Shown here one piece after another: positions 34,692-44,234 of a stretch of 64,000 nucleotides of DNA. This DNA comes from an uncultured Lachnospiraceae bacterium (lineage in GTDB: Bacteria > Bacillota > Clostridia > Lachnospirales > Lachnospiraceae). Location of the stretch: contig CAJTMC010000013.1 of NCBI GenBank assembly GCA_910577115.1, positions 29,940-93,939 of the forward strand, written 5' to 3'. Positions within the stretch are counted from its first letter, which is position 1. Every line of letters begins with the position of its first letter. The notes under the pieces were generated by a model, which saw only the letters and a program-made list of their open reading frames with translations, made no database searches and was not told where the DNA came from. The position numbers were made by a program, and so were the translations under genes.

Positions 34692-35978
34692 ATGAAGGCA
34701 TATAAGAACATGAGTCGGGAAGAACTGTTGACACTGAAAGCAAGCCTGGAGGAACAACTTAAAGTAGAGGAAGCCAAAGGACTTTCTCTCAACATGGCAA
34801 GAGGAAAGCCGGGCGTTTCACAGCTGACGTTATCCATGCCGATGCTGGATGTGATTAACAGCGAAGCGGATATGAATACGCTGCTTGGAAACGATACCAG
34901 AAATTACGGAGACTGGGACGGCATCGGCGAGTGCAGACGGTTATTGGCAGGTATGATGGGTGTCAAAAAAGACAATGTTATCGTATGTGGCAATTCCAGC
35001 TTAAATATTATGTATGACACCGTAGTGCGCTCTATGGTAAAAGGCGTAAATGGCTCTACCCCCTGGTGCAAGCTGGACAAGGTGAAATTTTTGTGTCCGG
35101 TTCCGGGATATGACAGACACTTCAAGATTACAGAAACGTTTGGCATCGAAATGATTAACATTCCACTGTATGAAGATGGGCCGGATATGGACATGGTGGA
35201 ACAGTACGTAAACAATGACGAGGCAGTAAAAGGAATTTGGTGTGTGCCAAAATATTCAAATCCCACAGGAATATCCTACTCCGATGAAGTGGTAAGGCGG
35301 TTTGCAAACTTGAAACCCAAAGCAGAGGACTTTCGGATTTTTTGGGATAACGCATATTGCATTCACCATATTTACGACGATATTCAGGACGAAATTTTAA
35401 ATATTTTGGAAGAGTGTGAAAAAGCCGGCAATCCAAACATGGTGTACATCTTTGCCTCAACTTCAAAGGTAAGCTTTCCGGGCTCCGGCGTATCGGCAAT
35501 CGCCACTTCACAGGAAAATATGGATTATATTCAGAAGTTTATGGGCGTGCAGACAATCGGACACGACAAGATTAACCAGCTGCGCCATGCAAGATTTTTC
35601 AAAAATATAGACGGTCTGAATGCACATATGAAAAAGCACGCCGAGATTCTTCGACCGAAGTTTGAGGCGGTTTTGGAGACATTGGACAAAGAGCTTACCG
35701 GAGCCGAAATCGGAAGCTGGATTAAGCCAAGAGGCGGATATTTCATTTCCTTTAATGCATTGCCGGGGTGTGCAAAGGCAATTGTTGCAAAATGTAAGTC
35801 GCTGGGCGTTGTGCTTACGGGTGCAGGTGCAACATATCCGTACGGAATAGACCCCGATGATTCCAATATTCGCATTGCGCCGACGTTCCCGACGCCGGAG
35901 GAGATGGCAGATGCGACAAGAATTTTTGTACTCTGCGTGAAACTTGTTTCTGTGGACAAGCTGTTAAATGAGGCTTAG
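34692..35978 (+). CDS. PLP-dependent aminotransferase, class I/II fold (MocR-type aminotransferase family)
   Basis: A 428-residue enzyme beginning MKAYKNMSREELLTLKASLE. Characteristic segments are LNMARGKPGVSQLTLS, NYGDWDGIGECRRLLAG, VPKYSNPTGISYSDEVV, FRIFWDNAYCIHHIYDD and the PLP lysine in FASTSKVSFPGSGVSAI (about residue 257). The family is annotated as putative aspartate-type aminotransferase (PF12897); the true amino donor is unknown. It has its own GGAG ribosome site and an upstream gap of 217 bases, and is followed by the cyclase gene after 137 bases. Confidence 0.87.
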   Translation: MKAYKNMSREELLTLKASLEEQLKVEEAKGLSLNMARGKPGVSQLTLSMPMLDVINSEADMNTLLGNDTRNYGDWDGIGECRRLLAGMMGVKKDNVIVCGNSSLNIMYDTVVRSMVKGVNGSTPWCKLDKVKFLCPVPGYDRHFKITETFGIEMINIPLYEDGPDMDMVEQYVNNDEAVKGIWCVPKYSNPTGISYSDEVVRRFANLKPKAEDFRIFWDNAYCIHHIYDDIQDEILNILEECEKAGNPNMVYIFASTSKVSFPGSGVSAIATSQENMDYIQKFMGVQTIGHDKINQLRHARFFKNIDGLNAHMKKHAEILRPKFEAVLETLDKELTGAEIGSWIKPRGGYFISFNALPGCAKAIVAKCKSLGVVLTGAGATYPYGIDPDDSNIRIAPTFPTPEEMADATRIFVLCVKLVSVDKLLNEA

Positions 35979-36115
35979 AAAACACGAAACGACTACAAAA
36001 ATCAGGTAAACAGGCACAAAAATCATGCGTGAATGCTTGCTTTTCAAGGATAAATTGCTATAATAAATAGTAAGAATATGAAAATTTTAACAATCGAAAA
36101 AGGACAGGATAGAAA

Positions 36116-37915
36116 GTGTTGAAAAAACAAAAGCTGCAAATTGCCCTGACTGCGCTCCTGATTGCTATGATAACAGGACTGCTTGCATGGGCAAGGGCAG
36201 GATACGCTGTTGATGTTATGGTATCAGATGCGCTTTGCCAGCGGGCATCTGTTACCAATAAAAATATTTACATTATAGCCATTGATGATAAGACACTGGA
36301 ACAATATGGTTCCATTACGTCGTGGAGCAGGGAGCTTTCGGCGGATTTGGTGCGGCTCTTAAATCAGGACGCGCAGACAAAGCCGGCAGTGCTTGTTTTC
36401 GACGTTATTTTCAGCGAGAAAGGCGATGCCGGCGGCGACGCGGCATTTGCCGAAGCCTGCCTTGAGGCGGGGAACGTTGTGACAGCGATGTCCTATCGCT
36501 TTAAGGAGCAGCCGGAGTATGACGAAAATGGCAAAATGACTTTAAACCAATACCATGTGGATGGCGTTATCATGCCTTATGAGGAATTACGGGAAGCCAC
36601 AAAACAGGGATATGCCAATACTTTAGTAGGTACGGACGGCTATGTGCGGCGTGCAATGGCATACATGGATGACGCGCAGGGGCAGCGCAGCTACAGTCTT
36701 GCCTCGCAGGCATATAAGTTGTATCAGGAGCGTCGCGGGGAACCGGTACAATGGCCTGCGCTGGACGAAAATAACCAGTACCTCTTTTCGTATTCCGGCA
36801 TAACGGGCTGTTACAGTACCGTTTCCATGACCGATGTCATGAATGGAACCGTCAATCCGGCAATTTTTGCCGACGGCATTGTGTTTGTGGGCGCATATGC
36901 GGTGGGAATGCAGGATTCTTATATACCGGCGATTTCTCATGGAACGCAGATGTATGGAGTGGAAATACAGGCAAATATTGTGGAGGCTTTGCTGGAGGGA
37001 AAGACACAGCAGCAGCTTCCTTCAGGAATCTACGCGATGGCAGCAGCTGTTTTGGCAGCGGTGTTTTACCTTGTTGTCAGACGGATGAAAATTATTCCGG
37101 CGACAATTTTCATGGTCGTCTGTGTGGCGCTGAACCCTGTATTTGCAAAAGTGATGTATACACGCGGATATGTAACACCTGTTATTTTACTTCCGGCCGT
37201 ATTTTTTCTGATTTATGCCGTAAATCTGGTTTACGGATATGTACAGGAGGTTATGCGGCGGCAGAAGGTTGTCAATGTGTTTAAGCAGTATGTTGCACCG
37301 CAGGTTGTGGATAAAATCAGCAAGGATAAGGATTTTGAGCTGGTGCTGGGCGGCGAGAACCGCCATATCGCCTGCCTGTTTGTAGATATCCGCGGCTTTA
37401 CGACGATGTCGGAGAGCCTGAAACCGGAAGAGGTTGTAGAAATTTTAAACGAATATTTGAGTTTGACGACAAATTCGATTTTCCAAAACGGGGGAACACT
37501 GGATAAGTTTGTGGGAGACGCCACAATGGCTGTGTTTAATGCGCCGTTTGATTTGGAGGATTATATTTATAAAGCAGTCTGTACGGCGCGGGATATGAAG
37601 GCAGGTGCAGACGCAATCGCCGAGAAATTTGAGAAGCGTTTTGGGAAGAGTGTAGGCTTTGGAATCGGTGTCAATTGCGGCAACGCGGTCGTGGGCAATA
37701 TCGGCTGCGACTTCCGTATGGATTATACGGCGATTGGCGATACTGTCAATACGGCGGCACGTTTGGAGAGCAACGCCAAACGGGGACAGATTTTAATCAG
37801 CAAAGAAGTCTATGAGGCGGTGAAGGACCGGGTAGAGGTCACTCCGGTGGGAGAAATTCCGCTCAAGGGCAAAACGCAGGGCGTGTTTGTATACCAGTTG
37901 GATGAGGTGAAATAG
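36116..37915 (+). CDS. CHASE2 sensor adenylate cyclase (class III)
   Basis: A 599-residue receptor cyclase starting with GTG. An N-terminal membrane helix (11-27) leads to an extracellular CHASE2 domain (about 35-300), then three membrane helices (about 305-385) and a cytoplasmic cyclase domain (about 415-590). Metal-binding Asp424 (FVDIRGFT) and Asp468 (KFVGDATMAVF), adenine-selecting Lys464 and the Asp of MDYTAIGD, and the transition-state Asn and Arg of NTAARLES are all present, so it should make cAMP. Class III cyclases are uncommon in this group. It begins an operon with TIM-barrel, HD-GYP and FecR genes. Confidence 0.93.
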   Translation: MLKKQKLQIALTALLIAMITGLLAWARAGYAVDVMVSDALCQRASVTNKNIYIIAIDDKTLEQYGSITSWSRELSADLVRLLNQDAQTKPAVLVFDVIFSEKGDAGGDAAFAEACLEAGNVVTAMSYRFKEQPEYDENGKMTLNQYHVDGVIMPYEELREATKQGYANTLVGTDGYVRRAMAYMDDAQGQRSYSLASQAYKLYQERRGEPVQWPALDENNQYLFSYSGITGCYSTVSMTDVMNGTVNPAIFADGIVFVGAYAVGMQDSYIPAISHGTQMYGVEIQANIVEALLEGKTQQQLPSGIYAMAAAVLAAVFYLVVRRMKIIPATIFMVVCVALNPVFAKVMYTRGYVTPVILLPAVFFLIYAVNLVYGYVQEVMRRQKVVNVFKQYVAPQVVDKISKDKDFELVLGGENRHIACLFVDIRGFTTMSESLKPEEVVEILNEYLSLTTNSIFQNGGTLDKFVGDATMAVFNAPFDLEDYIYKAVCTARDMKAGADAIAEKFEKRFGKSVGFGIGVNCGNAVVGNIGCDFRMDYTAIGDTVNTAARLESNAKRGQILISKEVYEAVKDRVEVTPVGEIPLKGKTQGVFVYQLDEVK

Positions 37916-37917
37916 AA

Positions 37918-38715
37918 ATGGGACAGCTATATATGATTCCGGACAGAAATCGGATGGAGGAATCTTTGGAATTGGCAAAAGATTATCATGCCGCGTTTGA
38001 GTATAATGACTTTTTTCCCCCTGTGGTTTTAGACGACAAAAAAAAGATACAGGAATTGATTGCATATTATTGCAGACAGCCCCATGACCGTACGAAGGAT
38101 ACCATGCATGGCGCGTTTTTGGATATTACCATTCACAGCGAGGACGCGCTGATCCGGCAGGCTTCCGAGCATCGGATAAGGCAGTCTATGGACATTGCAC
38201 GGGAAATGGGGCTTCGCGGCGTGGTGTTCCACACAGGCAGGCTTCATGGCTTTCGTGATAAGATATATCTTGAGAACTGGCTGAAGGTGAATGAGGAGTT
38301 CTTCCGCGAAATCCTGCAGAAGTATCCAAAACAACATATATTTATGGAAAATATGTTCGATGAAGCGCCGGATATTTTGGCACAGCTTGCCAAACGGTTT
38401 TGCGATGAACCGCGGTTTGGCGTCTGCCTTGATTATGCGCATGCGGCGATTACGAACATCAGGGAAGAAGAATGGGTAAAGGCATTGGCGCCCTATATCC
38501 GCCATATGCATATTAATGATAACGACAAAATCAATGACCTGCATCAGGAAATCGGAACAGGACAGCTTGACTGGTGCGCATTTGACAGTGAGATGCGCCG
38601 GTTTGGCGTGGATTCCGGTGTTTTGATTGAGATGAAAGATTTGGGGCGGCAGAGATGCTCTATGGAGTATTTAAAGAAAAATAATCTGTATCCCTTTGCG
38701 GAGCAGACAAATTGA
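37918..38715 (+). CDS. Sugar-isomerase-like TIM-barrel protein
   Basis: A 265-residue protein of the xylose isomerase-like TIM-barrel superfamily. Metal- and substrate-type residues appear in GVVFHTGRLHGF, IFMENMFDEAP, FGVCLDYAHAAIT, IRHMHINDND and LIEMKDLGRQRC, the usual Glu/His/Asp strand ends. The substrate is unknown; endonuclease IV-like or isomerase activity are both possible. It starts two bases after the cyclase ends, so translation is probably coupled, which ties it to the signalling operon. Confidence 0.82.
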   Translation: MGQLYMIPDRNRMEESLELAKDYHAAFEYNDFFPPVVLDDKKKIQELIAYYCRQPHDRTKDTMHGAFLDITIHSEDALIRQASEHRIRQSMDIAREMGLRGVVFHTGRLHGFRDKIYLENWLKVNEEFFREILQKYPKQHIFMENMFDEAPDILAQLAKRFCDEPRFGVCLDYAHAAITNIREEEWVKALAPYIRHMHINDNDKINDLHQEIGTGQLDWCAFDSEMRRFGVDSGVLIEMKDLGRQRCSMEYLKKNNLYPFAEQTN

Positions 38716-38742
38716 AAATTTGCGCGAAAGGCATGATTATTT

Positions 38743-40260
38743 ATGCGAATAAGGACAGAGGAAAAAATTAAACCGACGAATGCGGAATTAAAGAAAATAC
38801 TGAATATCGGAATTAAACTGTCTACGGAAAAAAACCGGGATCATCTGCTGGCATTTATTTTGGAAAGCGGAATGGATATTACGCATTGCGATGCGAGTAC
38901 CTTGTATCTTTTTGAGGACGGAAAGCTGCACTTTAAGATTATGAAGACGTTATCTCAAAACATCAGCCGCGGTGTGGAGGGAGAGCCGATTGACAATATG
39001 CCGCCTGTTCCGATGACAGAGCGGAACGTATGTTCTTATGCCGCGCTGCATCGGGAAATTATCAATATTCCCGATGTATACGACAATACGCGTTTTGATT
39101 TTTCCGGCCCCAAAAAGTATGATGCATTGACCGGTTATCATACACAGTCGTTGTTAGTCATTCCGATTGAAAATAACGAAGAGGAACTGATTGGCGTGCT
39201 GCAGCTTTTGAATGCGATGGATGAAACAGGGAAGGTGATTCCGTTTGACGCGGAGTATGAAATTATCATACGTTCGCTTGGCGCACAGGCAGCGATTGAA
39301 ATTACCAACCTGAAATACGTGCAGGAGGTTAAGCGTCAGCTGCGCTCCTTTGTGGAGGCAATGTCAACCGCGATTGACGAGCGGACGCCCTACAACGGTT
39401 CCCATACCAGAAAAGTGGCGGAGTATGCGGGCATGATTGCGGATTATATTAATCAGCAGCGCCAAATGGGAAAAACCGATGAATATTTTGATGAGGAACG
39501 TAAGGATAAGCTGGAGCTGGCGGCGCTTTTGCATGACATCGGAAAAATGGTTGTGCCGTTGTCCGTCATGAACCGCGCAACGCGGCTGGATCGGGAAATC
39601 GGAACGGTGGAAACGCGGTTCCAGCTGCTGGAAGCGTATTACACGATTGACTGCATGAAGGGCAGGATTAGTGAGGAGGATTGCAGGCGGAGGATTGCGT
39701 ATTTACGGGAGAGCATGGACTTTATCCACAGGATAGAAGGCAAGGGCTTTTTGGACGACGCGGATTATGACCGCGTGCAGGAGATTGCAAAACACAGACA
39801 TGTGAATGAGGCAGGCGAGGAGCTTCCATATCTGACAAAGCGGGAGCAGGAACGTCTGAGTATCCGAAAGGGCACGTTGACGGAGGACGACCGCAGGCAA
39901 ATGGAATACCATGTGGTTATGACGGAAAAAATACTGGGCAAGGTATGGTTCAACAAGAGCTATGAGGATATCCCGAGATGGGCGGCGTCGCACCATGAGC
40001 TGCTGGATGGTTCCGGTTATCCAAGACATTTAAAGGGTGATGAGCTGGAGCTGGAAACAAGAATGATTACGGTAGCAGATGTATATGATGCGCTTACGGC
40101 GAGGGATCGTCCTTATAAAAGGCCGGTTTCACAGGAGAAGGCCTTGGGCATTTTAAAGGAAATGGCAGACGAGGGGAAGCTGGACTGCTATTTGGTGGAA
40201 TGTCTGGCGGCGGCAGTGCGCGAAAAACAAAATGAGGGAAAGGAGAATGAGAAAAAATGA
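38743..40260 (+). CDS. GAF / HD-GYP domain phosphodiesterase-like protein
   Basis: A 505-residue cytosolic protein. A GAF domain occupies about 20-190. The HD-GYP part follows, with SHTRKVAEYAG, LLHDIGKMVVP (about 265), HHELLDGSGYPRHLKGDEL (about 418-436) and VADVYDALTARDRPYK. The metal-binding His/Asp residues of active c-di-GMP phosphodiesterases are present. The distance between the HD and GYP motifs is about 160 residues, roughly 95 longer than in typical HD-GYP domains. It overlaps the FecR gene by four bases (ATGA). Confidence 0.9.
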   Translation: MRIRTEEKIKPTNAELKKILNIGIKLSTEKNRDHLLAFILESGMDITHCDASTLYLFEDGKLHFKIMKTLSQNISRGVEGEPIDNMPPVPMTERNVCSYAALHREIINIPDVYDNTRFDFSGPKKYDALTGYHTQSLLVIPIENNEEELIGVLQLLNAMDETGKVIPFDAEYEIIIRSLGAQAAIEITNLKYVQEVKRQLRSFVEAMSTAIDERTPYNGSHTRKVAEYAGMIADYINQQRQMGKTDEYFDEERKDKLELAALLHDIGKMVVPLSVMNRATRLDREIGTVETRFQLLEAYYTIDCMKGRISEEDCRRRIAYLRESMDFIHRIEGKGFLDDADYDRVQEIAKHRHVNEAGEELPYLTKREQERLSIRKGTLTEDDRRQMEYHVVMTEKILGKVWFNKSYEDIPRWAASHHELLDGSGYPRHLKGDELELETRMITVADVYDALTARDRPYKRPVSQEKALGILKEMADEGKLDCYLVECLAAAVREKQNEGKENEKK

Positions 40261-41531
40261 CAAAGAAGGTATGGGTAATGATTGGCGCGGTTGTGGCGGC
40301 AGCAGCAGCCGTTGTCGTGGCCTGTGTGGTTTTGATAGGAGGAAAAAACGAAACCTATCGTTCCATTATGGTATATCAGATTAACGGCAATGCGACGATT
40401 ACAAGAGAGCGCGTGGGGGAAATGGCCGCGTATGAAAATCTGATGCTTCAGTCGGGGGATATGGTAGCAGTCGCGTCAGACAGCAGTATGCGCCTGAAAT
40501 TAGATGATGATAAGTATGTTTTGGCAGAGCAGGATACGCTGATGAATATCGTAGCCGAGGGAAACGACGAGAATGCAAGGACTTTTATTGATTTGCAGAA
40601 GGGCTCGGTTACCAGTGAGATTCAGAATAAGCTCAAAGACGGCGCCTCTTACGAGGTCAATACGCCCAACTCTATCATGGCGGTTCGCGGAACGATATTT
40701 CGTGTGGACGTGGAGATCGACGAGAACAAAAACACGAATACGAAACTGACCGTTTTTCAGGGAACAGTCGGCGTCAGAACGATTATGCCGGACGGAACCG
40801 TTTCGGAGGAAGAGATTAAAGTAGAAGCAGGAAATGAGCTGACGGTAGAGGGAACACCGACAACTTCCGAATATTCGGGTGAACCGGTCGAAATTGACTA
40901 TGACAGTCTGCCGGAAATCATACAGGATTACATAGAGGAGCTGGCGCAAAGCGGTATGAAGCCGGGACGTGATGTGGTGGTGAATACTTCAAAAGCGCAG
41001 GAATCAGAGCCGGAGAATGCAGAAGAAACGTTACAGGATTCTGAAAAACAGCCTGAGACAAAACCGGAATCAGAACTAGAGGAGGAAGCGGAAGAAGCGG
41101 AACAAGAGAAATCAGAACAGCCGGAGTCGGCAAGACTGCAAAGAAAACAGCCGGAAACAACAGCTAAAACACAGGAACAGCAGCCGGAGCCGGAATCACA
41201 GAATGCAAAGCAGCCGGAAATAACACAGCCGGCAGTTGCAGCATCACAGGAAGCGGAATCGCAGCAGACAGAGACACAGTCAAAGCCGCAAAGTACTACT
41301 CCGCAAACGGATTCGTCGTCGCAGCAGTCGTCGGGGGGCGGAAGCAAGGGAAAGACAAAGTATTATACGGTTACGTTCCAATACAACGGAAGCACTTTCG
41401 GAACACAGAGAGTAAAAAAAGGCGAGAAGGCAACAGAACCAAAGTTGTGCCCGACGGAAAACGGTGCGTGGGATTATGACTTTTCAACGAAGGTAAATAA
41501 AAATCTGGTAATCCAGTGGAAAGAGCAGTAA
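40257..41531 (+). CDS. FecR-domain protein with C-terminal Listeria/Bacteroides-type repeat
   Basis: A 424-residue exported, membrane-anchored protein. The N-terminal helix is at 6-28, a FecR domain at about 40-205 (SDSSMRLKLDDDKYVLAE, YEVNTPNSIMAVRGTIFRV), then a low-complexity stretch rich in Pro, Glu and Gln (about 235-360), and one beta-grasp-like repeat at the end (YYTVTFQYNGSTFGTQRVKK). FecR modules usually sense or transmit signals at the envelope. The start overlaps the HD-GYP stop. It precedes a secreted repeat protein by 20 bases. Confidence 0.87.
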   Translation: MTKKVWVMIGAVVAAAAAVVVACVVLIGGKNETYRSIMVYQINGNATITRERVGEMAAYENLMLQSGDMVAVASDSSMRLKLDDDKYVLAEQDTLMNIVAEGNDENARTFIDLQKGSVTSEIQNKLKDGASYEVNTPNSIMAVRGTIFRVDVEIDENKNTNTKLTVFQGTVGVRTIMPDGTVSEEEIKVEAGNELTVEGTPTTSEYSGEPVEIDYDSLPEIIQDYIEELAQSGMKPGRDVVVNTSKAQESEPENAEETLQDSEKQPETKPESELEEEAEEAEQEKSEQPESARLQRKQPETTAKTQEQQPEPESQNAKQPEITQPAVAASQEAESQQTETQSKPQSTTPQTDSSSQQSSGGGSKGKTKYYTVTFQYNGSTFGTQRVKKGEKATEPKLCPTENGAWDYDFSTKVNKNLVIQWKEQ

Positions 41532-41551
41532 TTAGAGGAGGAATGGAAGCT

Positions 41552-43963
41552 ATGCATAGGAAAGTAAAAGGTCTATTGTCGCTGGTATTGACATTTGCAA
41601 TGGTTACTGCATCGGTAGCTCCGGTATCGGCAGATGAATTGTCAGGAAAGGAGCAGCAGCCTGCAGAGGAACTGCCGATTGTGGAGACCGCGGAAATACA
41701 GATAGAGACAGAGCCTGCCGGAGAGGAGCCGGCGGCAGAAACCGCGCTTGAAGAGCAAAGTATGACAGAGGTGCAGTCAGTGGCTGAATCGCTGTCAGAG
41801 GAACCGGCAGCAGAAGAAACGGAGTCTGTGGAGCAGACGACACAAGAGGCGGAGCCGGTGTTGGATTCGTATTCTGAGTCGGACTTGGACGATTTGTATA
41901 ACACTTTGTCGGAGGAACAGAAAAAATTTAATGTTTATTCAGGGAACCAGCCCTTGAGCGAGATAATAACCGGAACAGATATTCTGTCAAAGCTGGTTTT
42001 TGAAGGCGGAGGCGTTACGCCGGACGCCAGCGATTTGGACAGTCAGTCAGGAGCTCTGATAAAGGCAATTTTGGCAAAAAGAGAAGGCGATTTAAACTTT
42101 TACAGATTGGCCCGTTGGAATGTGTGGAAGGTCAGCAGCGACGGGATACCGGAAAGCATTATTGCGTCAAGAGCGTCTTTGGGCAGACTTGCAACAGTGA
42201 GTAATTTCAAGCAGGCGGCATATTTAGCCAAAGGAGGAATAGGTACCGCACCTGTGACTTTGTTCATGAAACCGATACTGGAACCGGTTTGGTCATGCCT
42301 TGATTTCGCAATCCCTGTATATGACAGCAACGGAAATGATACAGGCATGACAATTACAGTCAATGCCGAAAATTACAATGACAGTTCACAGGTATTTTTC
42401 CCCGAGCTGGAGGCGGATTCATGGAAACTGGTCTACAACGGCACAGAGTACAGTTTAAATGCTGCAAGTGAGATATGGACTAATGAAACGAACGGAATCA
42501 GGACAATCGGAAGAGACTTTGATGTGTCTCAGGCAAGGATTCAGGCTGATGTTCTTTCTGTACCGGAAGAGGACAAATATGAGATTTCCGGTGAACAGGG
42601 GAACGAAGGCTGGTATAAAGGAGCAGTGACCATACAGGCAAAGGCCGGATATCAGGTTCGTCTGTCAGAGGCAGAGGTATGGTCGGATGCAGTATCTGTA
42701 ACAGAGAGCGGTGATGTGACGCTTTTCCTGAAAAAGTCAGACGGAGCAGAGCTTCCTGCGGAAACATTGCATTTTTTGATTGACCAGACGAATCCTGTGA
42801 TTGCCGGTGTGATGAATGGTGAAACATATTACGGTGATGGAGTTGCGGTAGTGGTAACAGATGAACATCTTCATACAGTAACGGTGAATGGTGGAGCAGT
42901 AGGCGTATTCGATAATCGGGCAGATATTATGCTGAGACCGTCCGAAGAGCCCTATATCATTTCCGCAGGAGATATGGCAGGGAACCGGATCGAATGTATT
43001 GTATGGGTAAAGAAAGCGGAGATTCCTCCCGCTTTAAAGGAAGGAACCGCGGAATTCATGCAGCCCGACTGGTATGAAGGCCAGCCAAAGCCGGATCCGG
43101 TTGTAAGCTCTGAGACGAACGGAATAGAGCATATCACGTATTACTATAAAGAAGCCGGAGCTGACGACAGCGCCTATACGATGATACAACCTGGTAAAGC
43201 AGGTGCCTATACGGCAAAGGCAGTGTTTGCTGCGACAGAGGAATATCAGGAGGTAATCAAAACCGCAGACTTCCATATTCTTCCGATTCAGCCGGTTTTG
43301 CAGGAAGGAACTGCAGAATTTACACAGTCCGGCTGGTATGAAGACCAGCCAAAGCCGGATCCGGTAGTAAGCTCTGAGACAAACGGGACAGAGCACATCA
43401 CATATTATTATAAGGAACAGGGAGCTGATGACAGCACCTATACGACGACAGTACCTGACAAAGCAGGAAAATATACAGCAAAGGCAGTGTTTGCTGCAAC
43501 AGAAAAGTATCTGGAAGTAATCAGAACTTCAGATTTTGAGATTTTACCGAGTGTTCCGGCAGTAGATGATACGGCTCCGGTTATTGACGGCGTGTCGAAC
43601 GGGCAGATTTACTACGGAGATCAGGCAGTGACAGTAACTGATACGAATCTTCGCACAGTGACGGTAAACGATGAAACAGTAAAGCTGATTGATAATCATG
43701 CAGATATCACGCTTAAGCCCTCGGAGGATCTGTACAAAATTATAGCAATAGATGAGGCGGGCAACAGGACGGAATGTACGGTAGAAGTGTTGGAAACATG
43801 GGTCCGAGATGGTATCAACGACAATGGAAAGAAGAAGCTGAGACGGGAAAGACTTTATAAACTGGGCAGCGGACAATGGACGGTTGACGGAGACAGCACA
43901 GTATACAGCGGTGGTGCTTTCTATGTAAAGAACGGCGGAGAATATGATTTCACACGCAAATAA
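41552..43963 (+). CDS. Secreted multi-repeat surface protein
   Basis: An 803-residue protein with a clear signal peptide (KVKGLLSLVLTFAMVTASVAPVSA). An acidic Glu-rich stretch follows (30-110). Two kinds of internal repeat are visible: two copies of an Ig-like unit with YYGD...VTVTD and DNRADI.L.PSE (near 420-490 and 670-740), and two adjacent copies of about 85 residues beginning EGTAEF.Q..WYE.QPKPDPVVSSETNG (about 500 and 585). The last 30 residues (LGSGQWTVDGDSTVYSGG) recur in surface proteins of this group. No LPxTG is seen. It starts at ATG 41552 with GAGGAGG upstream and closes the cyclase/FecR operon. Confidence 0.85.
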   Translation: MHRKVKGLLSLVLTFAMVTASVAPVSADELSGKEQQPAEELPIVETAEIQIETEPAGEEPAAETALEEQSMTEVQSVAESLSEEPAAEETESVEQTTQEAEPVLDSYSESDLDDLYNTLSEEQKKFNVYSGNQPLSEIITGTDILSKLVFEGGGVTPDASDLDSQSGALIKAILAKREGDLNFYRLARWNVWKVSSDGIPESIIASRASLGRLATVSNFKQAAYLAKGGIGTAPVTLFMKPILEPVWSCLDFAIPVYDSNGNDTGMTITVNAENYNDSSQVFFPELEADSWKLVYNGTEYSLNAASEIWTNETNGIRTIGRDFDVSQARIQADVLSVPEEDKYEISGEQGNEGWYKGAVTIQAKAGYQVRLSEAEVWSDAVSVTESGDVTLFLKKSDGAELPAETLHFLIDQTNPVIAGVMNGETYYGDGVAVVVTDEHLHTVTVNGGAVGVFDNRADIMLRPSEEPYIISAGDMAGNRIECIVWVKKAEIPPALKEGTAEFMQPDWYEGQPKPDPVVSSETNGIEHITYYYKEAGADDSAYTMIQPGKAGAYTAKAVFAATEEYQEVIKTADFHILPIQPVLQEGTAEFTQSGWYEDQPKPDPVVSSETNGTEHITYYYKEQGADDSTYTTTVPDKAGKYTAKAVFAATEKYLEVIRTSDFEILPSVPAVDDTAPVIDGVSNGQIYYGDQAVTVTDTNLRTVTVNDETVKLIDNHADITLKPSEDLYKIIAIDEAGNRTECTVEVLETWVRDGINDNGKKKLRRERLYKLGSGQWTVDGDSTVYSGGAFYVKNGGEYDFTRK

Positions 43964-43980
43964 ATCAGCATAAAATACTA

Positions 43981-44025
43981 CGGGCGGTTTCGGCAGATGC
44001 GCAAAAAGCAGCAATGCAGAGCCGC
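43981..44025 (+). terminator. Hairpin after the secreted repeat protein
   Basis: GGGCGG near 43981-43987 pairs with CCGCCC near 44020-44025, with further inner GC pairs. There is no T run, so termination is uncertain. Confidence 0.4.
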
Positions 44026-44060
44026 CCCACAAAAGCACTGGAAGAAAGGTGGTTATTTGT

Positions 44061-44150
44061 ATGGACAGTTGTGACAGTTATGGGCAGCGAATGATGGGTG
44101 AATACACTGACAGAAGGTGTTCTTTTAGTGTAAAAAAACGGACGCCTTAA
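44061..44150 (+). CDS. Possible 29-residue leader peptide upstream of mgtE
   Basis: ATG 44061 follows AAGAAAGGTGG at an ideal distance and opens a 29-codon frame, MDSCDSYGQRMMGEYTDRRC then FSVKKRTP-type tail, ending at TAA 44148-44150. The stop codon lies in a small hairpin (CGGAC/GTCCG). A terminator-like stem follows just before mgtE. The layout resembles peptide-controlled attenuation of Mg transporter genes such as mgtL-mgtA, but the peptide itself is unlike known leaders. Translation is inferred only. Confidence 0.45.
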   Translation: MDSCDSYGQRMMGEYTDRRCSFSVKKRTP

Positions 44151-44191
44151 GTCCGGTTTACGGATTATGCGTTGAGAGAAAACTGTGATAT

Positions 44192-44234
44192 TCGCCCTTA
44201 ACATGACAAATACTAGAATGGGGGCGATTTTTTT
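44192..44234 (+). terminator. Terminator-like hairpin abutting the mgtE start codon
   Basis: TCGCCC (44192-44197) pairs with GGGCGA (44222-44227), followed by seven Ts that run straight into the mgtE ATG at 44235. The G-rich right arm is also the only candidate ribosome site, so folding would block both elongation and initiation. The common M-box core sequences were not found in the leader. Confidence 0.55.

Noticed and set aside
40928..41904. Long minus-strand frames rich in Ser and Cys opposite the FecR and secreted-protein genes
   Set aside because: They mirror the Glu/Gln/Pro-rich low-complexity stretches of the plus-strand genes; composition bias explains the lack of stops.
43964..44234. 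M-box (ykoK) magnesium riboswitch before mgtE
   Set aside because: The conserved M-box core sequences were not found; a short ORF and a simple terminator stem were found instead.
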